Assembly (NCBI GenBank): GCA_041684965.1
Contig: JAWLGR010000012.1
Span: 62,001-126,000 of the forward strand
Reading direction: 5' to 3'
DNA: 64,000 nt
Source of the DNA: Mariniphaga sp041684965
GTDB taxonomy: Bacteria > Bacteroidota > Bacteroidia > Bacteroidales > Prolixibacteraceae
Shown: positions 8,227 through 19,100 of the stretch, piece by piece
How the letters are laid out: each line of letters opens with the position of its first letter
Numbering within the stretch: position 1 is the stretch's first letter
Made by a program: the position numbers and the translations under genes
The notes under the pieces: model-generated
What the model saw: only the letters and a program-made list of their open reading frames with translations
Told to the model about the DNA's origin: nothing
The model's database searches: none

Positions 8227-10120
8227 CGGGGCCGGAATCCTGGATGATTATCTCTTCCTGCGGATTTGACAGCACATCGGGAAAGATTTTCCTTAGTTCC
8301 CTGAACTTTTCACGTGATTCTTCAGTAAACACACTTCCCGGGTGGCGTGTAAGCATATCCCGATAGAGTTCTTTGGCTTTTTCTTTTTCATTTAGTTGAT
8401 AATTATAAAGGTCTGCCAGCATATATAGTGCATCATCGGCAAGTAGCCCATAGCTAAAGTTATCGGTAATTTCCTGTAAGTAACCGGCAGCTTCTGCATA
8501 ATTGGCACGATCGATTTCTATTTTAGCCTTACGGAACAGAATGTTATCGGTAAGTGAGTGGTAAGGATACAATTCTGCAATGGAATCAAGTGTGGCTATG
8601 GCTTCGGCTTCTTTGTTACGGAAAAACAGTAAATCGGCACGGGCAAACATTTTCAGGGGAACAGCAGTGGAGTCCATGTTTAGATTGTTCCCGATTAGCA
8701 TTGACAGCTCCATAGCATCATTGGCCGTAAATTTCGACGTACTGGCTTTCAGAACATCAAGCTGTGCCTTTGCCCAGCTAAAATTGCCCATGTAGTATCC
8801 TAATATTGCTTTCTTCAGTTTCACATCGTCGCCCAGAGAATTGTTTCTGTTGGCATCAATCACCTGCGAATAGATCAGAGTAGCTTCCCATGGATCGCCA
8901 GCAAAAACATGGATGTCGGCTATTTGAGCCTTTAATCTGCCCGATTCTTCAGCTTTGAGCCTTGGGATTTCCAGTCCTTTTTCAAGTACTTCAATCGCTT
9001 TTTCCGTTTCAACAAGGTAGAATGCCAGCAGGTGGGCATAATCTATTATCAGGCCCAGCGTTCCAGAATGAAACCCCAGCATATCCAAACCTTTGTTGAA
9101 ATTTTCTGCAAGTTGCTCCCCGTCGGTCTGCTCTTCTGCACCTCCTGTTGTGAAACGCAGATAGGAGGCATGCAGGTTTTGAACGGATGCAGGGACATAA
9201 AAAGGGTTGTTTTCACCTTTTTCCGTCAGGTAATTGAAAGCACGTTCTGCTTCATTATACATTTGATTGTTCATGGCCATTTGCCCCAGCTGAAAGATAT
9301 GGGTATCTTCCTGACCGGTACGGCGGTCGAGTGCAATGGATTGTCTCAGGGCACCGGCAAATTGGTTTTCCTGCAGAAAGAACCAGATAAGAAGCCGGTT
9401 GTAAGCAGTTACATTTGGCTCTGCCTGAATCCGTTTCAAAATTTGTGACCGGAAGCCGCTGCGAAGGCCATCATCCACATCGATACGCATGGCAGATGCC
9501 AGCGCACTTTGCACCCGGTTGATCTGAGATTCATCCTGTTTAATCAGGTTTAAATACTCTTCAAGCATCTGGTCGTAATTCCGCAGGTAAAGGTTGGCAA
9601 GTGCCAGTTCATAGTAAAATTGCTCCTGGGGAATTTCTTCACGACCTTTCAGATATGTTTTTTTTGACCATTCGAATTCCTGCCACTGTGAAAATGCCCT
9701 GGCGGTAGTTAAGAAACTTCCCTTGTTTGGTGGAGTCATTTCCAGGGCCTGCCTGTATTTATCTTCAGATTCCCTGTTTTTTTTCTGTGCCTTTAGAACA
9801 TAGCCCCAGTGAATGTAAAATTCCGGTTTGGGTGCTTGTTGTTTATTCACTTCTGTCTGAATCTGTTTTGCAGCCTCTTCATATTGCTTTAATTCAATGA
9901 GCGATGTAAGATAAAGCTGGAAATAATAACTGTTGCGTGATAGATTATAGACTTCAAGCAACAAGGGTGCGGCTTTTTCGTACTCTTTGGCATTATAAAA
10001 TGACATTGCAAGTTTAGAATTGGTCTGAATCTCATTTTGGGTGTTTTGAGCCCGGACCTCATTCAGAGTAAAAATGAGAACCAATATGAAGATGCAATAT
10101 TTAAAATTCATTTGTTTCAT
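8213..10120 (-). CDS. Exported tetratricopeptide-repeat protein
   Basis: The 635-residue protein starts with a signal peptide (hydrophobic about 7-20, cleavage near VRAQ). The rest is helical TPR-type repeats along most of its length, for example segments beginning KAAPLLLEVY, NEAERAFNYL and YAEAAGYLQE. The C-terminus is acidic. It would sit in the periplasm or be outer-membrane associated and act as a protein-binding scaffold; large TPR proteins of this size are common in Bacteroidota and mostly uncharacterised. Two ATG codons compete as start (10120 and 10111). A possible -7 box at 10125-10132 sits so close that the inner ATG may be the real start. No catalytic motif was seen. Confidence 0.8.
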   Translation of the reverse strand: MKQMNFKYCIFILVLIFTLNEVRAQNTQNEIQTNSKLAMSFYNAKEYEKAAPLLLEVYNLSRNSYYFQLYLTSLIELKQYEEAAKQIQTEVNKQQAPKPEFYIHWGYVLKAQKKNRESEDKYRQALEMTPPNKGSFLTTARAFSQWQEFEWSKKTYLKGREEIPQEQFYYELALANLYLRNYDQMLEEYLNLIKQDESQINRVQSALASAMRIDVDDGLRSGFRSQILKRIQAEPNVTAYNRLLIWFFLQENQFAGALRQSIALDRRTGQEDTHIFQLGQMAMNNQMYNEAERAFNYLTEKGENNPFYVPASVQNLHASYLRFTTGGAEEQTDGEQLAENFNKGLDMLGFHSGTLGLIIDYAHLLAFYLVETEKAIEVLEKGLEIPRLKAEESGRLKAQIADIHVFAGDPWEATLIYSQVIDANRNNSLGDDVKLKKAILGYYMGNFSWAKAQLDVLKASTSKFTANDAMELSMLIGNNLNMDSTAVPLKMFARADLLFFRNKEAEAIATLDSIAELYPYHSLTDNILFRKAKIEIDRANYAEAAGYLQEITDNFSYGLLADDALYMLADLYNYQLNEKEKAKELYRDMLTRHPGSVFTEESREKFRELRKIFPDVLSNPQEEIIIQDSGPDEDN

Positions 10121-10124
10121 ATTG

Positions 10125-10132
10125 CAAAAATA
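10125..10132 (-). promoter_or_regulatory. Possible -7 box (TAnnTTTG) for the TPR gene
   Basis: On the minus strand TATTTTTG fits the Bacteroidota -7 consensus. It lies only 4 bases upstream of the first ATG (10120), which favours either a leaderless transcript or the second ATG at 10111. No good -33 element was found. Confidence 0.3.
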
Positions 10133-10189
10133 ACATGTAAAACCAATATTCGGTTTTAAGTGTTACTTTTTACTTTAAACATTTAGATT

Positions 10190-10197
10190 TACTTTTG
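10190..10197 (+). promoter_or_regulatory. Possible -7 box (TAnnTTTG) for lipA-lipB
   Basis: TACTTTTG fits the -7 consensus and lies 17 bases before the lipA ATG. A T-rich stretch at about 10167-10170 occupies the -33 position but lacks the G of TTTG. Confidence 0.35.
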
Positions 10198-10214
10198 TAC
10201 CAAAGATTAAATTT

Positions 10215-11078
10215 ATGGCCCACGAGTTGAAAGAAAGGCAGCGATTGCCACAGTGGATGAAGATGAAAATGCCTAAAGGAGAAAATTACTCAAAGGTGAA
10301 GAACCTGGTTGAGAAGCATGGACTCCATACTATATGCACGAGCGGGAACTGCCCTAATATTGGTGACTGCTGGAGCAGAGGAACAGCAACTTTTATGATT
10401 TTAGGGGATATATGTACCCGTCGTTGTAAATTCTGTGCAGTCAAAAGCGGCAGGCCTCTTGCCCCTGATCTAAAAGAACCGGAGAAAGTAGCAGAATCAG
10501 TTAGAATAATGGGAGTAAAACATTGTGTAATAACTTCGGTAGACCGGGATGATTTGGATGACCAGGGAGCAGAAATTTGGGCAAGAACAATTACTGAGGT
10601 AAAAAAAGTAAATCCAGAAACACGGATAGAAGTGCTTATCCCGGATTTCAGAGGTAAGGAAGAATTGATACAACTAGTAATTGATGCAGGTCCTGATGTA
10701 ATATCACACAACCTGGAGACGGTGGAACGGCTGACACCTTTTGTGCGTTTTGCATCCAAATACCGTCGAAGCCTGGATGTAGTAAAGTACATTGCCCAAA
10801 ATTACAAAATTGCCAAATCGGGAATAATGTTAGGTCTTGGTGAAACACACGAAGAAGTTTTGCAAACTATGGATGATTTGCTGGATGCGGGATGCAAGGT
10901 AATGACCATTGGTCAGTACCTGGCCCCTACCTCTACTCATATGCCGGTAGTTGAGTACATCAGGCCTGAACAGTTTGCTGATTATCGTAAGATTGGACTA
11001 AATAAAGGGTTTAGTTTTGTGGAAAGCTCTCCTCTGGTACGCAGCTCATACAGAGCCGAAGAGCATGTAAAGGCTTAA
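10215..11078 (+). CDS. lipA: Lipoyl synthase
   Basis: This radical-SAM enzyme inserts two sulfur atoms into the protein-bound octanoyl group to make lipoyl cofactors for 2-oxoacid dehydrogenases and the glycine cleavage system. The 287 residues carry both expected Fe-S motifs. The auxiliary-cluster cysteines lie in CTSGNCPNIGDCW (about residues 41-53) and the radical-SAM motif is CTRRCKFC (about 67-74). The C-terminal RSSY motif, which binds the auxiliary cluster serine, is present near residue 278. Length and motif order are those of normal LipA. lipB follows after 37 bp on the same strand, the classic two-gene lipoate unit. Confidence 0.97.
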   Translation: MAHELKERQRLPQWMKMKMPKGENYSKVKNLVEKHGLHTICTSGNCPNIGDCWSRGTATFMILGDICTRRCKFCAVKSGRPLAPDLKEPEKVAESVRIMGVKHCVITSVDRDDLDDQGAEIWARTITEVKKVNPETRIEVLIPDFRGKEELIQLVIDAGPDVISHNLETVERLTPFVRFASKYRRSLDVVKYIAQNYKIAKSGIMLGLGETHEEVLQTMDDLLDAGCKVMTIGQYLAPTSTHMPVVEYIRPEQFADYRKIGLNKGFSFVESSPLVRSSYRAEEHVKA

Positions 11079-11115
11079 AAAAAGGAATTGTTATAAATCG
11101 TCGCAAGAGGGTATT

Positions 11116-11826
11116 TTGGAAGAAGGAATAGCCGGAATAAATGATTTAAATACGAAAATAGTGGCAAGATTTAATTTTACTGATCTTGGATTAAAAGATT
11201 ACAAATCATGCTGGGATTTGCAGGAAGAGTTGCTGTCAGAAATCATTGATGATAAAAGAAGTACTGGAAATCCTTCGATGAAGAATCATTTTCTTCTGGT
11301 GGAGCACCCGCATGTTTACACACTGGGTAAGAGCGGTGATGAAAAAAACCTGCTGGCTCAGGAAGATTTCCTGAGAAAAATAGAGGCTACATTTTATAAG
11401 ATTAACCGTGGGGGGGATATTACCTATCATGGACCTGGGCAGATTGTTGGATATCCAATTCTTGATCTGGAATATTATAAAATTGGAGTGCGGGAGTATA
11501 TCGAAAGGATGGAAGATGCTATTATAGCCACTGTTAAAGAGTATGGACTGGAAAGTAGTCGCAAGTATGGTGCTACCGGAGTATGGCTTGATTCAACACA
11601 TCCTTCGCGTGCCCGAAAAATATGTGCTATCGGAGTTCGCGTGAGCCGTTTTGTAACCATGCACGGCTTTGCTCTGAATGTCAATACTGATATGCGCTAC
11701 TTTAGCTACATAAATCCTTGTGGATTGGCTTTCGGTGTTACTTCCATTCAGCAGGAATTGGGTAGGGAGATTTCCATGGAGGAGATAAAGGAAATTCTGA
11801 AAGACAAATTCAGGAATTTCTATTAG
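11116..11826 (+). CDS. lipB: Octanoyl-[acyl-carrier-protein]:protein N-octanoyltransferase
   Basis: LipB transfers octanoate from acyl carrier protein to the lysine of lipoyl domains, the step before LipA. The 236-residue protein contains the family signature RGGDITYHGPGQIVGYP (about residues 99-115), the ATGVW segment and the downstream Lys in ARKICAIGVR, with the catalytic Cys in NPCGLAFG (near residue 197). There is no in-frame ATG at the N-terminus; an upstream stop at 11095-11097 leaves TTG at 11116 as the practical start, with a GAGGG stretch about 5 bases before it. It is paired with lipA. Confidence 0.95.
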   Translation: MEEGIAGINDLNTKIVARFNFTDLGLKDYKSCWDLQEELLSEIIDDKRSTGNPSMKNHFLLVEHPHVYTLGKSGDEKNLLAQEDFLRKIEATFYKINRGGDITYHGPGQIVGYPILDLEYYKIGVREYIERMEDAIIATVKEYGLESSRKYGATGVWLDSTHPSRARKICAIGVRVSRFVTMHGFALNVNTDMRYFSYINPCGLAFGVTSIQQELGREISMEEIKEILKDKFRNFY

Positions 11827-12397
11827 AACTAAATTTTATATTGTTTTCGTGTTGACGATGGTATTCTGTATCTGCTTGGCATTGTTCATTTCCTCAGAAT
11901 TGGATTTTAAGTTATCGGGTATAATGTTATTAAAATATACAATAGACACAGGCATAGTCAGTTAAAAACCGATAACTTTAGAAATACTCTGTTATTTCCT
12001 GCGATCACTCCATTAAAGAGGGTTTCATTTTGCCGGCTTGTTTTGTGGTAATACACACTGATTGAATTTAATTTTTTTATAAAACCTATTTTTGAAATTA
12101 ATGTTCCTGAATTTTTGATTTATCGAAGGAGAGCTTCCAAAACTGACAACTGATTTAAAGATACAAATGAATCGACTAACCTCTCAAGTTTAGAGTTACT
12201 TTACATTCAATAAAAGTTTTCTTTACAACTTTAATTTGTCATAATTTATGGCTGATAAACCCTATTTTATTTTTTGATCTATTCAAATAAAATTCTACCA
12301 TAAATAAAATGTTTAATATCTTTACTGTGAACTAGACAGATATATTTCTGTAAATAATTTACAGTACGAAGATTTAAACCAAAAAATTAATCGAAAA
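11827..12397. other. 571-bp non-coding region upstream of the oxidoreductase cluster, with a 10-bp inverted repeat
   Basis: No convincing open frame was found. The main structure is a perfect 10-bp inverted repeat, AAGTTATCGG at 11909-11918 and CCGATAACTT at 11969-11978, with 50 bases between the arms. The remaining DNA is very AT-rich up to the ATG at 12398. It probably contains the promoter and control region for the genes 12398-19583. Confidence 0.5.
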
Positions 12398-13687
12398 ATG
12401 AACGAAATGCTCCACCGCCGAAAGTTTTTAAAAACTACTGCCACCAGCTTAATTGGTTTTCCACTGCTCTCAGGTGCAATTACAAAAGTGGCTCCCAGCG
12501 ACAGAATTAGGGTAGCACATATTGGGACAGGAGGGATGGGAGGCTCACATATTAGATGGTTTTCGTCTTTTCATGATGTGGATACGGTGGCATTATGTGA
12601 TGTTGATAAGCATCGGTTGGATAATGCCCGACAATTGCTTGTATCCCAAAAAGCTTCAGCTAACCCGGATTTATATTCAGATTTCAGGTATATTATTGAC
12701 CGGAAGGATATAGATGTAGTAACATGTGCTACTCCTGATCATTGGCACGCACTGATAGCTATCATGGCATTTGAATCAGGCAAGGATGTTTATGGAGAAA
12801 AACCTTTATCTTATTCTGTGAAGGAAGGGCAGGTAATGCGTAAAGTACTCAAACAATATGACCGCATTTTTCAATTGGGTACTCAAATTCATGCAGGTGA
12901 AAATTATCACCGGGTAGCAGAAATTATTCAATCTGGCGCACTTGGAAAAATAAATACGGTCAGAATTTGGAAAACCGGTGGTACTAAAGGCCTGGGGTTT
13001 CCTCCATATGAAACACCACCTGCGAACCTTAACTGGGATATGTGGCTGGGACCGGCGCCCTGGTCAGATTATACACCTGTAAAATGCCATGGTTCTTTCC
13101 GGAGTTTTTTTGATTATTCCGGAGGAGTTTTTGGTGATTTCTGGTGTCATATAGCAGACATAATGTATATGTCGCTTCATCCTAAAAATCTCTTATCTAT
13201 TGATGCACGAGGCGATGTTCCCAATGATGGAATTGCCGATACACCCAAATGGATTGACGTTGATTACAAGTTTAAAGAACTGGATGTATTTTGGACCACT
13301 TTACCTCCCGATGTTCCTGGGGCAGATAAGATGCATATCGGTGCCCATTTTGAAGGCGATAAGGGTACATTAACCTGCAATTATGAAAATTGTTCAATCA
13401 GGATAGGAAATGAAACTATTGATAATTTGCCTGAGATTCCGAAATCATTGCCTCGTTCACCAGGTCATCAACGCAATTTTTTGGATGCTGTAAAATCACG
13501 CAAGCAGCCTGAGAGTAATTTGGAATATGCACGTGAAATGACCCTCCCGATGCATCTGGCACTGATCTCATTCAGATTAAAACGTAAGTTGATATGGGAT
13601 AGCAGCAAAGAAGTTTTTGTAAATGATCCGGCAGCTAATTTTCTTTTATCGAGGGAATATCGATCACCATGGAAGCTTCCGGTTTAA
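12398..13687 (+). CDS. Exported Gfo/Idh/MocA-family oxidoreductase (first)
   Basis: The 429-residue protein starts with a twin-arginine-like signal (HRRKFLK, then a hydrophobic stretch). It continues with a Rossmann domain (GTGGMGGSH at about 43-51 and the acidic dinucleotide-binding end CDVD near 67-70) and the family catalytic lysine in EKP (134-136). Such enzymes oxidise or reduce sugar hydroxyls with tightly bound NAD(P), and Tat export fits folding with cofactor inside the cell. It is followed 22 bp later by a DUF1080 gene and then a second oxidoreductase. Oxidation of a glycoside at C3 followed by cleavage by DUF1080 proteins is a reasonable joint role but is inferred from family knowledge. 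Confidence 0.88.
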   Translation: MNEMLHRRKFLKTTATSLIGFPLLSGAITKVAPSDRIRVAHIGTGGMGGSHIRWFSSFHDVDTVALCDVDKHRLDNARQLLVSQKASANPDLYSDFRYIIDRKDIDVVTCATPDHWHALIAIMAFESGKDVYGEKPLSYSVKEGQVMRKVLKQYDRIFQLGTQIHAGENYHRVAEIIQSGALGKINTVRIWKTGGTKGLGFPPYETPPANLNWDMWLGPAPWSDYTPVKCHGSFRSFFDYSGGVFGDFWCHIADIMYMSLHPKNLLSIDARGDVPNDGIADTPKWIDVDYKFKELDVFWTTLPPDVPGADKMHIGAHFEGDKGTLTCNYENCSIRIGNETIDNLPEIPKSLPRSPGHQRNFLDAVKSRKQPESNLEYAREMTLPMHLALISFRLKRKLIWDSSKEVFVNDPAANFLLSREYRSPWKLPV

Positions 13688-13709
13688 TAATTCATAAACA
13701 CTTTTTTAT

Positions 13710-14651
13710 ATGAAAAAATACATAATCTTTTTAATGTTGTTTGTACATTCTTTTTCAGGAATTACTCAAAGCAACATGTATTTTAATGCTCTTTTTAATG
13801 AAAAAGATCTTTCTGGTTGGAATATGCCAGGAGAAGTCCCAGGTTTTGATGTTGAAGATGGTATCATGATTGCTGTCCCTCCTAATGGGAGCGATATTTT
13901 TACTGAAAAGTTTTATGGGAATTATATTTTAAGATTTGAATACCTGCTTTCGGAAGTTGGAAACAGCGGCGTATTAATTCGGTGTGATCCTGAAAATCCA
14001 TGGAGAACAGGAGTTGAAATTCAATTATTAGCTCCCTGGACGCCCTATCGTGATGATCTGCATTGTACAGGGTCCATTTATGGCCATGTTGCTGTTTCAC
14101 ACCGCCCCGATGAAACAACTGGAATCTGGCATAAAATGGAAATTAAATGCGACAGGAAAATAATTACCGTTTCAGTTGACGGGGAAATTACAACCATTGC
14201 TAATATAGATACCGTACCCAGTATGCATCACAAGCACCTTTACGGTGCAATCGGTTTCCAGTCGAATCACAGTAAAGAAGGAGAATTTGCACATTTCCGA
14301 AATATTTCAGTTCATGACATGGACGCTGATATGGGTTATGTGGCAGCTGGATTCTACGATAATGATTCCCGGGTTAGAAAACAAGCATGGAATGCGGCAG
14401 AAAAACTGGGGTCAAAAATGATTGACCATCTGGCAGCAATGTGTGCAGGTTCAAATGTAATGGCACAAGCTGGTGCGAAACAAGTACTTTTTGATATTGT
14501 AGCTAAAACAACCGAACCTGGTGTCTCCTCTGATGAGAAAAGGAAAGTTGAATATGAGCTAGAAAAGGCAATTAATGGCATCCAGTCCAATGCAGCATCC
14601 AGTTATATTGAATGGCTTTTAAAAATGGTTAGTGCAGCTGTTTCCGGATAA
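13710..14651 (+). CDS. Secreted DUF1080 (3-keto-disaccharide hydrolase-type) protein
   Basis: The 313-residue protein has a signal peptide (about residues 1-19) and a concanavalin-like beta-sandwich of the DUF1080 family at about 27-200. Family hallmarks are the opening FNEKDLSGWNM, the central GNSGVLIR and the closing GAIGFQSNHSKEGEFAHFRNI. The last 100 residues are helical and resemble one or two HEAT repeats (DNDSRVRKQAWNAAEKLG). Characterised relatives cleave 3-keto-glycosides; the exact reaction here is not known. It lies between two Gfo/Idh/MocA genes that could supply the keto-sugar. It probably acts in the periplasm. Confidence 0.82.
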   Translation: MKKYIIFLMLFVHSFSGITQSNMYFNALFNEKDLSGWNMPGEVPGFDVEDGIMIAVPPNGSDIFTEKFYGNYILRFEYLLSEVGNSGVLIRCDPENPWRTGVEIQLLAPWTPYRDDLHCTGSIYGHVAVSHRPDETTGIWHKMEIKCDRKIITVSVDGEITTIANIDTVPSMHHKHLYGAIGFQSNHSKEGEFAHFRNISVHDMDADMGYVAAGFYDNDSRVRKQAWNAAEKLGSKMIDHLAAMCAGSNVMAQAGAKQVLFDIVAKTTEPGVSSDEKRKVEYELEKAINGIQSNAASSYIEWLLKMVSAAVSG

Positions 14652-14878
14652 ATCTTTGAGAGTAAAGTATTAATTTTCCACTTTCATAAAATTCTTCCGT
14701 AATGTGCATAATTCTGCATTACATATGAATCGGAAAGGGCAAATTTGAATACGAGATTTTATGATTCTGATATGGTTTCAAATATTTTGCCAGTTAATAT
14801 TATCTTTAAATTTTTAAAATAAACTTTAAATGATAATTTCTCAATTAAATTTATTGGTTTAAGAAAAATCAGGGAACA

Positions 14879-16150
14879 ATGAATAGTAAAAGACAACCTT
14901 CGAGAAGGGGATTTATAAAAAGAGCTTTGGTTGCCGGAACAGGTATAACTGTCGTGCCACGTTATGTGATGGGAGGCAGGGGATATTTAGCTCCCTCAGA
15001 CACACTTACGAAAGCCATCATTGGAGTTGGGGGAATGGGACGGGGACACATTCCTTATGAAGATACGCGTGTAGTGGCCATCTGCGATGTGGATCGACTT
15101 CATCTGGAACGTGCCAAAAGCCTCATTAAGTACGATGTAAAAACATTTCATGATTTCAGGGAAGTGCTTCAGTTACCTGAAGTAGATATTGTGCACATTG
15201 CCACTCCGCCTCATTGGCATGGTTTAATGGCAGTAGAAGCAGCCAAAGCCGGTAAGGATATATGGTGTGAGAAACCGATGACCCGTACAATCGGAGAAGG
15301 GAAAAAAGTGATGGAAGCTGTTAACGCCCATGGACGTATGTTTCGATTAAATACCTGGTTCCGTTTTAAAAATACATTTTATGGACTGGGAACTGATGTG
15401 AAACCTTTGAAGAAAATTATTGAAAGTGGAATATTAGGGTGGCCTTTGAAAGTAACTGTTAGCGGTATAACAGGGTACGACTGGAAATTTTTCTGGAGCG
15501 GTGTCCACAATCTGAAACCAATGCCGGTTCCTGAGAACCTTGATTATGATATGTGGCTTGGCCCTGCACCTTACAGGCCTTATAATCCGGAAAGAGTGCA
15601 TGCTAAGTTCCGTGGGTATTGGGATTACGATGGAGGTGGCCTGGGAGATATGGGGCAACACTACTTAGATCCTGTGCAATATCTGTTGGGAAAGGATGAT
15701 ACCAGTCCGGTACGTATAGAGGTAGATGCTCCTCAGCAACATTACGATGCAGTGGGTTCCTGGCGCCGCATTGTATACACATATGCTGATGGCTGCCAGA
15801 TAATTCTTGATGGAGAGAATAAAGACAAGGATGCTGCCTATATCGAAGGGCCTGATGGAAAAATCTTTCGTGGATTCCGCTCCGATATTCCAAATTTACA
15901 ATCCTTTCTGAAAACCTTACCCGATCCTGAACCTCAGATATCTGTGTTTTCCGAATCGGTAAAATCCAGAAAGAAGTTTGCACTAAATGAAACCAACGGG
16001 TTCTGGTCTTCAACTTTGGTGAATCTTGGAATTGTTGCTGTAAGGTTAGGACGAACACTGGAATTTGATCCCGAAAAACTGCAGTTTAATGATGATGAAG
16101 GAGCCAATCGTTTGATTAATCAACCTATGCGGGCACCCTGGATCATTTGA
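14879..16150 (+). CDS. Exported Gfo/Idh/MocA-family oxidoreductase (second)
   Basis: The 423-residue protein begins with a Tat-type signal (SRRGFIKRA at about 8-16, then a hydrophobic segment). It has the Rossmann motif GVGGMGRGH (49-57), the acidic CDVD near 69-72 and the catalytic lysine in EKPM (131-134). The C-terminal substrate domain contains the DYDMWLGPAPYRPYNP segment shared with the first oxidoreductase, so the two are paralogs of the same secreted subfamily. It is 227 bp downstream of the DUF1080 gene and 40 bp upstream of the HEAT-DUF1080 fusion. Two different oxidoreductases in one cluster suggest either two substrates or separate oxidation and reduction steps. Confidence 0.88.
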   Translation: MNSKRQPSRRGFIKRALVAGTGITVVPRYVMGGRGYLAPSDTLTKAIIGVGGMGRGHIPYEDTRVVAICDVDRLHLERAKSLIKYDVKTFHDFREVLQLPEVDIVHIATPPHWHGLMAVEAAKAGKDIWCEKPMTRTIGEGKKVMEAVNAHGRMFRLNTWFRFKNTFYGLGTDVKPLKKIIESGILGWPLKVTVSGITGYDWKFFWSGVHNLKPMPVPENLDYDMWLGPAPYRPYNPERVHAKFRGYWDYDGGGLGDMGQHYLDPVQYLLGKDDTSPVRIEVDAPQQHYDAVGSWRRIVYTYADGCQIILDGENKDKDAAYIEGPDGKIFRGFRSDIPNLQSFLKTLPDPEPQISVFSESVKSRKKFALNETNGFWSSTLVNLGIVAVRLGRTLEFDPEKLQFNDDEGANRLINQPMRAPWII

Positions 16151-16190
16151 ACATGAAATGTTTAGTTAAATAAAAATTGAATAATACGTG

Positions 16191-19100
16191 ATGCATAACA
16201 GAGTTTTTCAACATTCAATAGTATTGCTCCTGTTAATACTTACCTCTCATATTTTTGCTCAGGACAGTAGAACACTTGATACCAAAATTGCAGATGCCCT
16301 TGCACAAATGCCCACCAAAGACCTCGAACATCGTGACCGGGTTATGGAAGAGATAGCTGGTTTGGGGCAGCAAGGATTTCAAAAATTATCTAACATGTTA
16401 ACTGCTCCTGGTGTCGGAGACGATACTGCTGTACGTTTTGCCATTAACAGCCTTGCCCGTTATGCCAGTGCATTTGGTAGGGAAAATGTACGGTTTTCTT
16501 TAGAACAGGGGCTGCTTGAAGCACTGGAAATCCATACTGATACGGAGGTAAGAACATTTTTACTAAACCAGTTAAATCTTGCAGGGAGTAATAAATCGGT
16601 TAGGTTAATTAAAGAATACCTTGCAGTAGAGGATTTGGCAGAACCTGCTGCTCAGACATTGGTGGCAATTGCATCACCAGAGGCTTCAAAAGCATTGTAT
16701 GAAGCACTGTCGGGTGCTGGAGAAGCTGCAAGAATTACTTTTATTATGTCTCTGGGTGAATTAAAATGTGAAGAGGCAGTTAGAACAATAAGCTCATTTA
16801 CCGGTTCTGAAAATATTGATCTGCAAAGAGCAGCACTTACTGCCCTCGCAAAAATTGGCCACCCCGATTCATACAAGCTGCTCCTGAAGTCGGGCAGGAA
16901 TGTTAATTTTGAATATGAACCTGCAAATACAGCAGAGGCGTTTATAGTTTATGCTGATCGTTTGGGAGAAAGGGGAGAAACGAAATTATGCAGGAATGCG
17001 CTCAATGCTATAATAAAAGAAAATCAGGATGAAGAGAAACTGCATAATCAGGCAGCTGCCTTATTCGTTTATGCAAAATATTTTGATTACGAAGTGATAC
17101 CGCTGCTTTTGAAAGCTGTCGATAATAACGATAAAGAGTTTCGTTATGCAGTTCTTAATATTGCTGAAAATATTGGAGGCATCAACGGAACCCGAAAGTG
17201 GATAGAGAAAGCCGGTTTAGCATCCGCGGATACCAGAGCAGAAATCATTGATATGCTTGGAAGGCGGGGTGACATTCTTGCTGCTGGCTTTATTACAGGA
17301 AGCCTGAATGATCCCTCTCCGGTGGTAAGGGAGAACGCACTGGAAGCCCTGGTAAAATTACAGGGAAAGGACGCCATTCCCTTGTTGATTAACCATATGG
17401 CAAAGGGTAATGAAACGGATGCCTCAAAAGCTGCCTTAATGCAACTGGTTTATCAAAAGCATCTGGAGCCTGTTGCCCTGCAGATGAAACAATCTGCGGG
17501 GGCTACTAAAGCCGCTTTTGTTGAATTAATCGCTGCAAAATCGGGTAACGCCTATTTTAATGATATAATTGCTTTAACAGGTTCTCAAAACCAGGAGGAA
17601 AAGGCAGCTGCATTTAAAGCTCTGAAAAATATCTCAGCCGAAAAGAACCTGGATGCTCTGATAGAGCTTTTATTATCGGTTGAAGGATACAATGAAGTGC
17701 AACAGGTGCAGCAGGCTGTTGTGGCTGCAGCCGGGGATGCTGAGATAGAAAAAACTGATAATGGGAAGTTACTCACAGCCCTTAAAAATACCGGAAAAAA
17801 AGAACGGATTCTGGCTTTGCTTCCTGAAATAGGTGGTGGAGCGGCATTAAATACAGTATCGGAATATTTTTACAATTCAAATGGCAAACTTAAAGAAACT
17901 TCTTTTGAAGCCCTGGCAGGGTGGAAAGATTATGCTGCAGCTGATTTGTTGTATGATGTGGCAAAAAATACAACCGGTGAATACCGTTCAAAAGCATTTG
18001 CAAGTTTTGTGCGACAGGTACAGTCAGCAAATCTTCCCGACGAACAAAAACTATTGCAATACCGGAGAATAATGCCTTACGAATCGGGAATTGCTGACCA
18101 GGAGTTGATAATTAATGCTATCGGGAATTTGAAAACTTTCCTTTCCCTTGTTTATCTTGAAGAATATCTTGATAATAAGGAACTGCAGCAATCAGCGGCT
18201 CGTGCCATCATGCGGATTGCTCTTCCTGATTCAGATGGAAAAAACGGATTTTATGGAAATAAGGTGAGCAGCATGCTTAATAAAGTAGCTGCTGTTATAA
18301 CTGGTGAAGAAAGCGATTACGATATTATTAATATCAAAAATTATCTTAATCGTATGCCAAAAGAGGAAGGCTATGTTTCGATGTTCAATGGTAGAAACCT
18401 GGAAGGATGGCAAGGACTGGTGGGAAATCCATTAACCAGGGCAAAAATGACCAGTGAAGAACTGAACCGGAAACAAAAGGAAGCCAATAAAAAGATGCTG
18501 GAGAATTGGGCTGTAAAAGACAATACAATAGTTTTTAATGGCAGCGGTGCCAATCTGTGTTCGGTGAAGGAGTACGGTGATTTTGAAATTATTTTTGATT
18601 GGCGCATTACTAAAAATGGTGATAGCGGGTTGTATCTGAGGGGAACACCCCAGGTGCAGATATGGGATCCTGCCCGTACCGATGTAGGAGCGCAGGTTGG
18701 TTCCGGAGGATTATACAACAATAAAAAATATGCCAGCAACCCATTAAAAGTAGCCGATAATCCGGTAGGAGAGTGGAATACTTTCTATATAAAGATGATC
18801 GGTGAAAATGTTACTGTTTATCTAAACGGAGAACTGGTGGTTGATAATGTTCCGCTGGAAAATTATTGGGATCGAAGCCAGCCCATTTTTGAAAGAGGGC
18901 CTCTTGAACTGCAGGCTCACGGGACAGATTTGGCTTTTCGGGATATTTACGTGAGGGAAATCAATACCAGGGATATTGGCTTGACGGAAGAAGAGAAGGC
19001 TGATGGTTTTATTTCATTATTTAACGGAATAAACCTTACCGGGTGGCAAGGTAACAAAACAGATTATTTTGCACTGGATGGTGAACTGGTTGTTCAGCCT

